Positions 17,509-26,303 of a stretch of 64,000 bases of DNA are shown here, one piece after another (within the stretch, counting starts at the first letter, position 1; every line of letters begins with the position of its first letter). The notes beneath the pieces are model-generated. The model saw only the letters and a list, made by a program, of their open reading frames with translations. It was not told the origin of the DNA and did not search any database. Location of the stretch: NCBI GenBank assembly GCA_002781745.1, contig PFFW01000133.1:30261-94260 (forward strand). The letters run 5' to 3'. Source of the DNA: Rhodospirillales bacterium CG15_BIG_FIL_POST_REV_8_21_14_020_66_15. GTDB lineage: Bacteria > Pseudomonadota > Alphaproteobacteria > Rhodospirillales > Casp-alpha2. Made by a program: the position numbers and the translations under genes.

Positions 17509-19020
17509 CTACAGATCATGGCCCGAATAGGAGCAGTTGAAGGACTTATTGCAGAGCGGAAAGTCGGCGATGATGTTGTCCTCGATCACCGCTTCCAAAA
17601 GGGGCCACTGGAACCACGAGGGGTCGCGCAGGTGGCAGCGGTCGACACGTCCCTCGGCGTCGAGGGCGAGCCAGGCGAACACGTCGCCGCGGAAGCCTTC
17701 GACCATGCCCAGGCCTTCGGTGGGCGCGCCAACCGGGGTGACCTCGGCCCGCAGCGGCCCCGGCCGCAGGTGGGCGAGGCATTGCTCGAGGAGGGAAAGG
17801 CCTTGCTCGACCTCCTGGATGCGGATCCAGACCCGCGCATTGACGTCGCCCGAGCGCACCACCGGCACCTCGAACGCCAAGCCGTCATAGGGAGCGTAGG
17901 CGATATCGCGCCGCGTGTCGAAGTCGCGCCCCGACGCCCGTCCGACGAACCCGCCGGCGCCAAACCGGGCCGCCAGTTTAGGCGTCAGGCGGCCGGTGGA
18001 CACGGTTCGGTCCTTGAGCGATGGCGTGTCGTCGAACAGGTGGATGATGCCCGGCATCGCGACCCGCAGGCCGCCGATAAGGTTGCGCAGCCTAGTCTCG
18101 CCCGCCGCATCCAGGTCGCAGGATACTCCGCCCGGTACGATGCGGTCGCGCATCAGGCGGTGGCCGAAGCAGGCATCCGCCGCGCGCAGCACCCGTTCGC
18201 GCAGCACGGCCGTGTGGGCATGGATGATGGCGAAAGCCGCGTCGTTGCAAACCGCGCCGATGTCGCCCAGGTGGTTGGCGAGGCGTTCCAGTTCGGCCAT
18301 CACGGCCCGCAGCCAAAGCGCGCGCTCGGGAACCTGGACGCCCAGCGCCGCCTCCGCCGCCTGGGCGAAGGCCCAGGCATAGGCGACCGTGCTGTCGCCG
18401 GAGGTGCGTCCGGCCAGTTGTGCGCCGCGCTCCAGTCCGGCGCCGGCCATCAGCCGGTCGATGCCCTTGTGCAGGTAGCCCAGACGTTCCTCCAGGCGCA
18501 CAACCGTCTCGCCGTTGGCGGTGAAGCGGAAGTGTCCCGGTTCAATGATCCCGGCGTGCACGGGGCCGACCGCCACCTGGTGCAGGCCCTCGCCCTCGCA
18601 GGGCAGGAAGCCATAGTCCTGGGCAGGCGCCGGATCGCCGCCGCCGGCCAGGGGACGGCGCTGTCCCCAAAGCCCGTGGTCGAGCCAGGGGCGGGTGTCG
18701 TGCAGGCCGTCGGCACACAGGCCGAACAGGTCCTGGATCGCCCGTTCCAGGCGGATCGCCGGCGGATGGCCGCGGCCGACAGAAGGGAAGCCGCCGTCAA
18801 TGCAATCGAGGGAGACGACGCCCGCCTTCGCGGCGGCCGCTTCGTAAAGCGCCATGTGGACGCGGTCCGCCTGGGCCCACAAATTGACCAGGGTCCAGCG
18901 GCCATCGGCGAGACCCTCCACGCCTTTGACCCAGGCCGCGGGGTCAACGACGGCGCGCGGCCAGGGACGGTGGTGCTGGACACGACGGCCGGCGGCGAGA
19001 AACGCTTCAAGCTGTGACAT
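17509..19020 (-). CDS. hyfG: Hydrogenase-4-like large subunit (NuoCD/HyfG homologue) without N-terminal nickel ligands
   Basis: The product has 503 residues: a NuoC-like region to about residue 130, then a NuoD/HycE-like large subunit. In [NiFe] hydrogenases the N-terminal R-x-C-G-x-C motif binds nickel. Here the equivalent stretch is R205-T-S-G-D-S with no cysteine. The C-terminus keeps two cysteines (LCNKSFNC) in a form unlike DPCxxC. It is therefore probably not a hydrogenase but an energy-converting-hydrogenase-related (Ehr) subunit of unknown substrate. It is flanked by HyfF and HyfI homologues in one operon, and no hydrogenase maturation genes are visible. Confidence 0.9.
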   Translation of the reverse strand: MSQLEAFLAAGRRVQHHRPWPRAVVDPAAWVKGVEGLADGRWTLVNLWAQADRVHMALYEAAAAKAGVVSLDCIDGGFPSVGRGHPPAIRLERAIQDLFGLCADGLHDTRPWLDHGLWGQRRPLAGGGDPAPAQDYGFLPCEGEGLHQVAVGPVHAGIIEPGHFRFTANGETVVRLEERLGYLHKGIDRLMAGAGLERGAQLAGRTSGDSTVAYAWAFAQAAEAALGVQVPERALWLRAVMAELERLANHLGDIGAVCNDAAFAIIHAHTAVLRERVLRAADACFGHRLMRDRIVPGGVSCDLDAAGETRLRNLIGGLRVAMPGIIHLFDDTPSLKDRTVSTGRLTPKLAARFGAGGFVGRASGRDFDTRRDIAYAPYDGLAFEVPVVRSGDVNARVWIRIQEVEQGLSLLEQCLAHLRPGPLRAEVTPVGAPTEGLGMVEGFRGDVFAWLALDAEGRVDRCHLRDPSWFQWPLLEAVIEDNIIADFPLCNKSFNCSYSGHDL

Positions 19021-19041
19021 GGCGTTCGCTCCTTCCCCCCC

Positions 19042-20505
19042 CTATCCCAGCTGGCCGGCGACGTTCTGGAACCAAGCCACCAGCGGGGCCGGCAGGTAGA
19101 CGCCGGCGCCGAACACCAGGGCGAAGTGCAGGTACATGGGCAGGTAGGAGGCCTGCACCGGGGCGCGGCTGCCCTGCGGCTCGCCGAAGGCCAGATGGGT
19201 GGTCCGCAGCAGCAACGCGCCGAATGCGACGAGCAGTCCGAACACCAGCAGCAAGGCCAGCAGGGGCTGCCGCGCGAAGGTCGAGGTGACGACCAGGAAT
19301 TCGCTCATGAAGACGCCCATGGGCGGCAGGCCGGCGATTGCGACGACGCCGGCGACCAAACCCCATCCGAGAGCCGGATGGGTTTCCGTCAGGCCGCGGA
19401 TGTCGGCGATCTTCTGCGTGCCCTTGACCTGGGCGATATGGCCGACGGCATAGAATATCCCCGACTTGGTCAGGCTGTGCATCACCATGTGCAGCAGGCC
19501 CGCGAAATTGGCGAGCGGCCCGCCCATGCCGAAGGCGAACACGATGATGCCCATATGCTCGATCGAGGAATAAGCGAACATGCGTTTGATGTCGCGCCGT
19601 CGGTACAGCATGAAGGCGGCGAAGATGAGGGACACCAGCCCCATGGTCGCCATCAAGGGCCCCGGGGCAATGGCGTCCGGGTTGGCGGCGAGCAGTATCT
19701 TGAATCTCAGGACCGCGTACAGCGCCACGTTGAGAAGCAGACCCGACAGGACGGCGGAGATCGGCGTCGGCCCCTCGGCATGGGCGTCCGGCAGCCAGGC
19801 GTGGAGCGGCGCCAGGCCGACCTTGGTGCCGTAGCCGAGCAGAAGGAACACGAAGGCGACGTTGATGAGCGCGGGATCGAAGGCGCCGGCATGCGCGACG
19901 AGCGTCACCCACACCATGGCGTCCCCGCCCTCGCCGACCACGGGCCGCGCCGCCATGTAGACGAGAATGGTGCCGAACAGGGCGAAAGCGATGCCGACGC
20001 TGCCGAGCAGGAAATATTTCCACGCCGCTTCCAGGGCCTCGTGCGTACGGTAGATGCCGACCATGACCACGGTCGTCAGGGTGGCGATTTCGATGGCGAC
20101 CCACATCAGGCCGATGTTGCCGGACACGAACGCCAGATTCATGCCGAACATCATGACCTGGTACATGGCGTGGTAGAATCGCAGGTTCGTCGGCGTCAGG
20201 CGGCCGACTTCCAGTTCGTGGGCGATGTAGCCGGCGCTGAACAGACTGGTCGTCAGGCCGACGAAGGTGTTCAGCACGATGAACACGATGTTGAGGTCGT
20301 CGACCAGCAGGAGATGGCCCGTCGCCGGCCGCTCGACGACGAACAATGCCACGGCGTTCGCGAAGCACAGAAGGCTGACGACGACGTTCAGGCGCGCGCT
20401 GATACGATAGTCGGGCACCAGGGCCAGAACCGCCGCGCCGACGATCGGAACGACGAGCACGGCGACCACGGGGCTGACGGCGCTCAGGAAGGACAAGCCG
20501 CTCAT
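19042..20505 (-). CDS. hyfF: Hydrogenase-4-like membrane subunit (NuoN/HyfF homologue)
   Basis: The product has 487 residues with about fourteen hydrophobic segments. PLHAWLPDAHAEGPTPISA and RMFAYSSIEHMG are signatures of the antiporter-like proton_antipo_M family (PF00361), including the Lys/Glu residues used in proton transfer. It would be one of two ion-pumping subunits of the complex. I chose 20505 because its ATG overlaps the HyfE stop as ATGA; a longer in-frame extension upstream covers the HyfE gene in another frame. Confidence 0.92.
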   Translation of the reverse strand: MSGLSFLSAVSPVVAVLVVPIVGAAVLALVPDYRISARLNVVVSLLCFANAVALFVVERPATGHLLLVDDLNIVFIVLNTFVGLTTSLFSAGYIAHELEVGRLTPTNLRFYHAMYQVMMFGMNLAFVSGNIGLMWVAIEIATLTTVVMVGIYRTHEALEAAWKYFLLGSVGIAFALFGTILVYMAARPVVGEGGDAMVWVTLVAHAGAFDPALINVAFVFLLLGYGTKVGLAPLHAWLPDAHAEGPTPISAVLSGLLLNVALYAVLRFKILLAANPDAIAPGPLMATMGLVSLIFAAFMLYRRRDIKRMFAYSSIEHMGIIVFAFGMGGPLANFAGLLHMVMHSLTKSGIFYAVGHIAQVKGTQKIADIRGLTETHPALGWGLVAGVVAIAGLPPMGVFMSEFLVVTSTFARQPLLALLLVFGLLVAFGALLLRTTHLAFGEPQGSRAPVQASYLPMYLHFALVFGAGVYLPAPLVAWFQNVAGQLG

Positions 20506-21164
20506 CGCCGTTCTCCGCGGAACTGGTCGAGCGCCGACACGTCCACCGTGTCGAAGCGTTCGCGGATGCGGAATAGGAACACGCCGATGACGATGAAGGC
20601 GATGAGGATGGAGAAGGCGACGCTGATCTCCACCACCAGCGGCATGCCCTTGGCGCCCGCGGCGGCCAGGACCAGGCCGTTTTCCAGCGACATGAAGCCG
20701 ATGACCTGACTGACCGCGTTGCGCCGCGTCACCATCGTCAACAGGCCCAGCAGCACCACGGAAAGCGAGAACGCCAGGTCCTCGCGGGCCAGGGGGTCGG
20801 CCTCGGGTGTGACGCGAAGCATCAGGACCATGGACAGCGCCACCAGCGCCATGCCGGCGAGCATGGTCGGGCCGATGCCCAGGGCGGTTTCCAGGTCGCG
20901 GTGGATGCCGAGACGGCGGATGATCTTGTGCAATGCCACGGGAATGACGATCGTCTTGAAGACCAGGGCGATCGCCGCCGTGACGTACAGGTGCGGCGCG
21001 TTCTGGATATAGGCCTGCCAGGCGACCGACAGCGTCAGGACCAGGGCATGCAGGGCGAACACGTTGATCAGGGCGTAGAGCCGATCCTGGTACAGCATCA
21101 TGAAGCTCAGCAGGACCAAGCCGCCGGCCAGCATATGCGCGATGTCGATGACGAAATTCGGCAT
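20502..21164 (-). CDS. hyfE: Hydrogenase-4 component E-like membrane protein
   Basis: The product has 220 residues with six or seven hydrophobic segments. GFMSLENGLVLAAAG near the C-terminal third is the NuoK-like conserved region of HyfE. It probably forms the NuoK-like part of the proton channel. Its ATG directly abuts the stop of the HyfC gene without a gap, and its stop overlaps the HyfF start by four bases. Confidence 0.9.
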   Translation of the reverse strand: MPNFVIDIAHMLAGGLVLLSFMMLYQDRLYALINVFALHALVLTLSVAWQAYIQNAPHLYVTAAIALVFKTIVIPVALHKIIRRLGIHRDLETALGIGPTMLAGMALVALSMVLMLRVTPEADPLAREDLAFSLSVVLLGLLTMVTRRNAVSQVIGFMSLENGLVLAAAGAKGMPLVVEISVAFSILIAFIVIGVFLFRIRERFDTVDVSALDQFRGERR

Positions 21165-22115
21165 CTAGAGACTCCGCGAGACGAAGAGAAGCAGGGTGGC
21201 GAGCAAGCCGAGCATGAGGGCGGCGCCCAGGAAATCGGGGACCCGGAACACCCGCATCTTGGCGATCGAGGTCTCGAACAGGGCAAGCAGCGCACCGCAC
21301 ACCGCCAGCTTCGCCACATAGGTCAACGCGCCCATCGCATATGCAGCCGGCCCGGCGCCGGCGGCGGCGACCCCCCAGGGGATGAAGATGCAGGAGATCA
21401 GGGAAACGTAGAGCAGCAGCTTGAGCGACGCCGCGATCTCGATCATGGCCAGGTGACGGCCGGAATACTCCAGCACCATGGCCTCGTGGACCATGGTCAG
21501 TTCCAGGTGGGTCGCGGGGTTGTCGACCGGCACGCGGGCATTTTCGGCGACGGCGACGATGATCAGCGCGATCAGCGCCAAGCCCAGGGAGACCCGGAGC
21601 CCGACCGCCGGCGACGTCACGAAGGTCGTGATTGTCGAAAGCTGCGTCGAGCCGGCCGTCAGGGCAAGCGTGAAGACGATCAGCAGCATCGCCGGCTCAG
21701 CCAGGGAGGAGATCATCATCTCGCGGCTGGAGCCGATACCGCCGAAGCTGGTGCCCACGTCCATGCCGGCGAGGGCAAGGAAGAACCGCGCGCTGCCCAG
21801 CAGTGCGGCGATGGCGATCAGGTCCGCGGTCCAGCTGAACAGCAGGCCGGTGGCGAAGGTCGGCACAAGGGCGGCGGCGACCCAGGTGGCGGCGAAGATC
21901 AGGTAGGGCGCCGCGCGGAACAGCCAGGATGCGTTCTCGGCCAGCACGACGTCCTTGCGGACCAGGCGGATAAGGTCGCGATAAGGCTGCAGGACCGGTG
22001 GTCCCTGTCGACGCAGCAGGCGCGCCTTGACCTTTCTGACGAAACCGGTCAGCAGCGGCGACAGCAGCAGCACCAGCGTCATCTGCGACCCCTGGACCAG
22101 GATGTCCGTCGTCAT
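21165..22115 (-). CDS. hyfC: Hydrogenase-4 component C-like membrane protein (NuoH family)
   Basis: The product has 316 residues. It contains ENARVPVDNPATHLELTMVHE, the NuoH/HycD signature (E-N-A-R-V-P-V-D-x-P-x-T-H-L-E-L-T), and about eight transmembrane segments. It anchors the peripheral arm and links cofactor chemistry to the ion channels. I chose the ATG at 22115, which overlaps the HyfB stop as ATGA; a second ATG two codons upstream (22121) is possible. Confidence 0.92.
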   Translation of the reverse strand: MTTDILVQGSQMTLVLLLSPLLTGFVRKVKARLLRRQGPPVLQPYRDLIRLVRKDVVLAENASWLFRAAPYLIFAATWVAAALVPTFATGLLFSWTADLIAIAALLGSARFFLALAGMDVGTSFGGIGSSREMMISSLAEPAMLLIVFTLALTAGSTQLSTITTFVTSPAVGLRVSLGLALIALIIVAVAENARVPVDNPATHLELTMVHEAMVLEYSGRHLAMIEIAASLKLLLYVSLISCIFIPWGVAAAGAGPAAYAMGALTYVAKLAVCGALLALFETSIAKMRVFRVPDFLGAALMLGLLATLLLFVSRSL

Positions 22116-24130
22116 GACCATATCGCGAGCACCAGAAGCAGGGACACCAGCGCCAGGAAGACCAGCGTCAGGTATCGACGGATGGTAAGGAACTGCAGGA
22201 CGTTGAGCCGCGTCGCGGCAAGGCCGACACCGGCCGCGATGGGCGCATAGATGCCGTCCCACGCCAGGTCGCGCAGGCGCAGCGTGAAACGCGCCGGGCG
22301 CATGCTGCCTGGCTCGGGCATGTCCACCGTCTCGCGGGCGCGGAACACCATCGCCCCGAACACGCGGCGGATGGGCTGTGCGAAGCTGCTGGCCGTGTAT
22401 TGCGTGACGGCCGGCGTCGCGGGGAATCCGCAGCCCCAGGCCGGGGCCCGGCGGACACGGCGCGACGCGAGGTGATGCACGGCGAAGGCCGCCAGCGCCG
22501 CGGAAACGGCGATGAACGTGAATACCAGAAGGCCATTGTAGGAGCTATGCGCGGCGGCGATGGGCACGATGGACTGCCAGCCGACTTCGGCCTGCGCGGG
22601 CATGCGGGCGGACAGCAACGTCTGCGTCACCGGCGCAAGGCCATCGATGACCCGCCCCGGCAGGACGCCGGCCAGCAGGCAGAACAGGGCAAGGATCGCC
22701 ATGGCCGCGCGGGAATAGCGGTCGACCTCGGTGGCGTCGGCGGCCGCGTCGCCGCGCGGTCGGCCGAGAAAGGTGACCCCGTAGGCCTTGACGAAGCAGG
22801 CGGCGGCAAGCGCCGCCGACAGGGCGAGCAGCCCGCCGACGGCGGGCACGATGATCTTCAATCCCCATTGCGGCAACTGCGGGCTTTGCAGGATGGCCTG
22901 GAAGGCCAGCCATTCCGAGACGAAGCCGTTGAACGGCGGCAACGCCGAAATTGCGACGCAGCCGACCAGAAAGACGGCGCTGGTGAACGGCATGCGGTGG
23001 ATTAGCCCGCCGAGCTTTTCCATGTCGCGTTCGCCCGTCGCCGTCAGAACGGCGCCGGCGCCGAAGAACAGCAGGCTTTTGAAGAAGGAATGGTTGAGGA
23101 CATGGAACAGCGCCGCCGTCAGGGCAAGCGCCGCCGGCTGTTCCATGGCGTTGGCATGGAATGCGAGCGCCAAGCCCAGGCCGACAAAGATCACGCCGAT
23201 GTTCTCGATGCTGCTGTAGGCGAGCAGGCGCTTGAGATCCTTTTCCATCATCGCGTGGAGGATGCCGACGGTCGCCGTGAGACCGCCCAGCACCAGGACG
23301 ACCATGCCCATCCACCAGGCGGGCGCGCCCAACAGGTCGAAGGCAACCCGGATGAAGGCATAGACGGCAACCTTGGTCATGACGCCGCTCATCAGCGCCG
23401 AGACATGGCTGGGCGCCGCGGGATGGGCGAGCGGCAGCCACACGTGCAGCGGCACGAGGCCCGCCTTGGACCCGGCACCGGCCAGCATCAGCCCCAGCAC
23501 CAGGGCGGCGAGCAGCGGCGGGTGCCCGGCGGCGCGGATGGCGTCGAACGCGTAGCCGCCCTCTGCACCGGACATCAGGCCGAACGCAAGAAGAAGCGTA
23601 AGGGTGCCGAAGCTTGCCATCACCAGGTAGACGTAGCCCGCCCGCTGATTGTCCTCGGCGCGGTGGTGGGCCAGAACCAGCGCCCAGGACGCAAGCGACA
23701 TGAACTCCCAGGACAACAGGAACGTGAAGGCGTCGTCCGCCAGCACGACCAGGTTCATGCCGGCCAGAAAGGCGGGAAGGAACGGCAGGATGCGGTGCGG
23801 CGCCGTCTCGTGGCGGCCGTAGCCGAGACCGTAGAGGCTCGCCCCGGCAGCGCCCAGGTTGACGACGACGAGAAAGAAGGCAGACAGCGCGTCGAGCCGG
23901 AAATGGGCGCCGAGCCAAGGCAGCCCGACCGGCAGGACAAGGCGGGAAATAGCCGACGCGTCGGCCAGCAGGTGACGGGCCACCGTGCCCAGGATGAGAA
24001 GCGAAATGGCCAGGGTGGCGCAGTAGACAACGCGCGTGGCGGCCGCCGACCGGCCGGCCGCCACGGCGACTGCCGCGGTCGCGAGAAGCCCGGCAACGCA
24101 GGACAATAGGATTGCAGGCGTCTCCATCAT
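22112..24130 (-). CDS. hyfB: Hydrogenase-4 component B-like membrane protein (NuoL/NuoN type)
   Basis: The product has 672 residues and about sixteen hydrophobic segments. PLHVWLPLAHPAAPSHVSALMSG is cut here to its key parts LHVWLPLAHP and SHVSALMSG, and RLLAYSSIENIG also matches; these are the proton_antipo_M and HyfB/MrpD signatures. It is the larger antiporter-like subunit. It starts ATGATG, overlapping the XRE regulator stop by four bases (an ATG at 24127 would also work), which ties the regulator and the complex into one transcript. Confidence 0.92.
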   Translation of the reverse strand: MMETPAILLSCVAGLLATAAVAVAAGRSAAATRVVYCATLAISLLILGTVARHLLADASAISRLVLPVGLPWLGAHFRLDALSAFFLVVVNLGAAGASLYGLGYGRHETAPHRILPFLPAFLAGMNLVVLADDAFTFLLSWEFMSLASWALVLAHHRAEDNQRAGYVYLVMASFGTLTLLLAFGLMSGAEGGYAFDAIRAAGHPPLLAALVLGLMLAGAGSKAGLVPLHVWLPLAHPAAPSHVSALMSGVMTKVAVYAFIRVAFDLLGAPAWWMGMVVLVLGGLTATVGILHAMMEKDLKRLLAYSSIENIGVIFVGLGLALAFHANAMEQPAALALTAALFHVLNHSFFKSLLFFGAGAVLTATGERDMEKLGGLIHRMPFTSAVFLVGCVAISALPPFNGFVSEWLAFQAILQSPQLPQWGLKIIVPAVGGLLALSAALAAACFVKAYGVTFLGRPRGDAAADATEVDRYSRAAMAILALFCLLAGVLPGRVIDGLAPVTQTLLSARMPAQAEVGWQSIVPIAAAHSSYNGLLVFTFIAVSAALAAFAVHHLASRRVRRAPAWGCGFPATPAVTQYTASSFAQPIRRVFGAMVFRARETVDMPEPGSMRPARFTLRLRDLAWDGIYAPIAAGVGLAATRLNVLQFLTIRRYLTLVFLALVSLLLVLAIWS

Positions 24131-24396
24131 TCCGGTTCCGGGCTGGCTCCCTTCGACTTCAAGCGGACGCCGCGACCGCCTTCGCTGCTGACCGTGTCCT
24201 CGCCGATCAGCTGGATGCCCGCGGAGTCGAGAGCGTTGATCAGCTTCATCAGGGAATCGACGTTGCCCCGGATCACGGACTCGCTCGCCTCCATGCGCTG
24301 GATGGTTGGCACGGAGAGCCCCGAAAGTTCCGCAAGGGTGCGCTGATCAAGGCCGAGAATGGCCCTGGCGGCGCGCAGTTGGGCGGCTGTGATCAC
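24127..24396 (-). CDS. XRE-family transcriptional regulator
   Basis: The product has 89 residues from a GTG at 24396, chosen because GTGGAG precedes it by four bases and the helix-turn-helix then starts near the N-terminus, as usual. LRAARAILGLDQRTLAELSG and VPTIQRMEAS form a typical HTH_3 domain. The C-terminal part (NALDSAGIQLIGED) is common in small XRE regulators of this type. Being first in the operon and overlapping hyfB by four bases, it probably controls the complex and itself; a palindrome overlaps the likely -35 box. Confidence 0.85.
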   Translation of the reverse strand: MITAAQLRAARAILGLDQRTLAELSGLSVPTIQRMEASESVIRGNVDSLMKLINALDSAGIQLIGEDTVSSEGGRGVRLKSKGASPEPE

Positions 24397-24452
24397 GTCG
24401 CTCCACTTCCTCTGGGATACGGCAAATGCACATCGCGATGTTCCATATCGAA

Positions 24453-24480
24453 TCCATACATTAGCACGTATTTTTGTCAA
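24453..24480 (-). promoter_or_regulatory. Candidate sigma70-type promoter for the XRE-hyf operon
   Basis: On the minus strand TTGACA (24480-24475) is separated by 16 bases from TATGGA (24458-24453), inside an AT-rich patch that stands out from the GC-rich surroundings. It lies about 57 bases before the GTG at 24396. Confidence 0.45.
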
Positions 24481-24487
24481 TAATTGA
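24477..24487. promoter_or_regulatory. Palindrome TCAAT-A-ATTGA, candidate XRE operator
   Basis: A perfect 5+1+5 inverted repeat overlaps the candidate -35 box of the operon whose first gene encodes an XRE repressor-like protein. Autoregulation is inferred from position only. Confidence 0.35.
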
Positions 24488-24685
24488 TATATAAAACATC
24501 ATTTTTGCCGTCTCAAATGGGGACGCGGCGATGTCGATCGGAGCGCACGATCCGCCGTCCGAAGTTTACCGGGGTCATTGCGGCGGGCGCGGACGGCGGT
24601 TAGCCTGTACCTTCGAGAAGCGGGGGGTTCATGCGTCCTGTCGGAAGGCGGGGCGTAACCGCAATCTTCTGATGGAGACGACGAA

Positions 24686-25171
24686 ATGAACCGAATTACG
24701 AAATTCGTCATCGGCGGCCTGGCCCTTTCGGTGGCCGTCGGCCTCGGCGGCTGCGAAGGATCGCAATACGGCCAGAAACAGACCGTCGGCGGGCTGACCG
24801 GCGCGGCCCTGGGCGGCCTGTTGGGCGCCCAGTTCGGCAGCGGCACGGGCAAGCTGGCGACGACGGCCGTTGGGGTCCTGCTGGGCGGGCTGGCGGGCAG
24901 CGAGGTCGGCCGCACGATGGACACGGTGGACCGCATGAAGGCCGACGAGGCGGCGCGCAGGGCCCGTACGGCGCCACTGGGCGAAACGGTGACCTGGAAC
25001 AACCCGGACTCTGGCAACCGCGGCACCTACACGCCCCTGCGGGACGGCACGTCGTCGCAGGGCCGTTACTGCCGCGAGTTCCAGCAGACGATCACCATCG
25101 GCGGCAAGACCGAACAGGGCATCGGCATCGCATGCCGCGAACCGGACGGCACCTGGCGAATCCTGCAGTAA
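24686..25171 (+). CDS. Glycine-zipper surface lipoprotein (17-kDa antigen-like)
   Basis: The product has 161 residues. The signal peptide ends in LGGC, so Cys23 is the likely lipid-modified residue. Residues 33-75 are a glycine-zipper stretch (GGLTGAALGGLLGAQFG, then GVLLGGLAGSEVG), as in the rickettsial 17-kDa antigen and RT0821/Lpp0805 families. The C-terminal domain (WNNPDSGNRGTYTP, YCREFQQTITIGGK, ACREPDGTWRI) is the matching surface-antigen domain. It probably sits in the outer membrane; its exact job is unknown. It has its own upstream region and no operon partner. Confidence 0.88.
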   Translation: MNRITKFVIGGLALSVAVGLGGCEGSQYGQKQTVGGLTGAALGGLLGAQFGSGTGKLATTAVGVLLGGLAGSEVGRTMDTVDRMKADEAARRARTAPLGETVTWNNPDSGNRGTYTPLRDGTSSQGRYCREFQQTITIGGKTEQGIGIACREPDGTWRILQ

Positions 25172-25688
25172 CCCGGGCACGGGCGCGAAGGCGGAACGCG
25201 GCACCGGAGATGTGAGCCGACCTGATGCCCTGGTCCTTGGGTGCCGTGGGCCGGGTGCCGCGCCGGGCCCGTGCGCCGGCCGCCATCGTAAATCTCCGCA
25301 AGGGCAAGAAGCCTGCGACTCTGAGCCCCGTCCTTCGAATCTCTCGCCAGACGCCGCAAGCCCGGCCCTTCGAAATCCTCCCGTAACGGGATCGCTCTGC
25401 CCATCGATATCCTCCGAATCAACCCGCACCATTGATTCGGAGTTCCGCGCCTTCGGGAATCCCTTAAATGAGTCTTAACCAGCGCTCGGTGATATTACCA
25501 TGACGAGCCTGCGATGTACTTCAGCATTGACGGCTAATGATCCGTCTCATGAATTACGTGGTGAGGCTTCGGGCCAGTTCAACCGGTCAGCGCAAGGGCC
25601 GAAATGTCCGCATCGAGTTGAGCCTGATCAACGCCGTCCTTCCCGCCGCGTGCGATAGTGCCTATGCACCGCTCCGCAGGAGGCAACC
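25172..25688. other. 517-base region with no intact gene
   Basis: The stretch holds the IS630 transposase fragment described separately and otherwise no frame with family character. Several open frames run through it by GC bias only. Nothing that looks like a strong promoter or terminator was seen. It reads like a decayed insertion site. Confidence 0.5.
25267..25404 (-). pseudogene. IS630-family transposase, N-terminal fragment
   Basis: From an ATG at 25404 the frame reads MGRAIPLRED, LRRLARDSKDGAQSRRLLAL, then AEIYDGGRRT. This matches from memory the start of IS630-type transposases of alphaproteobacteria (MGRPIPLRxDF...LRRLAR...RRLLALA.IYDG). After about 46 codons the similarity stops, and no frame continues with the catalytic DDE domain. 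It is therefore a short, dead remnant. No terminal inverted repeats were found around it. Confidence 0.6.
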
Positions 25689-25853
25689 ATGACGGCAGGA
25701 TTGGACGTCTTCGACACCACCATCCCGAAACCCGGTCTTTGGCTCGAATGTCCAATGCCGTGGTTGAAGATCGAGAACAGGCGCCCGGCTTGTCTCTTGC
25801 TTCGCGCCGCGCCGCCGCAAGATCTGGGGCGGCCCTGCGTCGGCCGGGCGTGA
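25689..25853 (+). pseudogene. Truncated DUF2267 gene remnant
   Basis: The frame encodes 54 residues starting MTAGLDVFDTTIPK and continuing WLKIENRR and LLLRAAP. This resembles the N-terminus of DUF2267 proteins (TGLDVFDxTxxxTxxWL...DR..AY.ALRA). Normal members are about 130-150 residues and continue with a helical bundle. Here the match fades after LLLRAAP and the frame stops at 25853. Such genes often sit in stress islands beside ribosome hibernation factors, and here the next gene is one. It is probably a decayed gene. Confidence 0.5.
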
Positions 25854-25884
25854 TCATCCTTGTCCAAAACAGGAAAAAAATAAT

Positions 25885-26265
25885 ATGACGATCAATCTGC
25901 AGTTCACCTGCCGGGACTTCCCGCCGCCGATTTTGGCCGAAGACCGGATTCGCGAGCGCGTCGAGAGACTGGAGCGGTTGTATCCCCGCATGATCTCGCT
26001 TTACGTCGTCGCCGAACAGGTCCAGCGCAGGCACCACAAGGGAACGCTCTACGTGTTTCGGCTTGACGCCAGCATGCCGGGCAAGGAGATCGCGGTAAAC
26101 CGCGGGCATGCCGACAAGCACGCGCATGAAGACTTCTTCGTCGCCATGCGGGATTCGTTCAACGCGCTTGAGCGCAGCCTGAAGACCTTCACCGAGAAAC
26201 AGGCCCGTGACGTGAAGACCCGCGCCGCGCGGCCGCAATCGGCTAAAGGAATTATCCCCTTATAA
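25885..26265 (+). CDS. HPF/RaiA-family ribosome-associated protein
   Basis: The product has 126 residues. INLQFTCRDFPPPILAEDRIRERVERLERLYPR fits the S30AE/HPF domain (beta-alpha opening, then an I-x-x-x-V/R-L-E-R-L stretch), and HADKHAHEDFFVAMRDSFNALERSL is the second helix; key residues are spread over positions 1-100. Such proteins bind the 30S subunit and inactivate or store ribosomes in stationary phase or stress. Its ATG follows AGGAAA by about eight bases. Lying next to a DUF2267 remnant, it looks like part of a former stress island. Confidence 0.75.
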   Translation: MTINLQFTCRDFPPPILAEDRIRERVERLERLYPRMISLYVVAEQVQRRHHKGTLYVFRLDASMPGKEIAVNRGHADKHAHEDFFVAMRDSFNALERSLKTFTEKQARDVKTRAARPQSAKGIIPL

Positions 26266-26303
26266 AGGCGTCCGGTTACCCGAGAACGCCGTGTCTTGGG
26301 CAG

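Noticed and set aside
17056..19017. 653-codon open frame antisense to the HyfG gene
   Set aside because: It has no motif and is Arg/Gly/Ala-rich, while the minus strand matches NuoCD-like proteins throughout.
16969..19020. Operon as a functional hydrogenase 4
   Set aside because: The N-terminal RxCGxC nickel motif is missing and no maturation genes are seen in the window.
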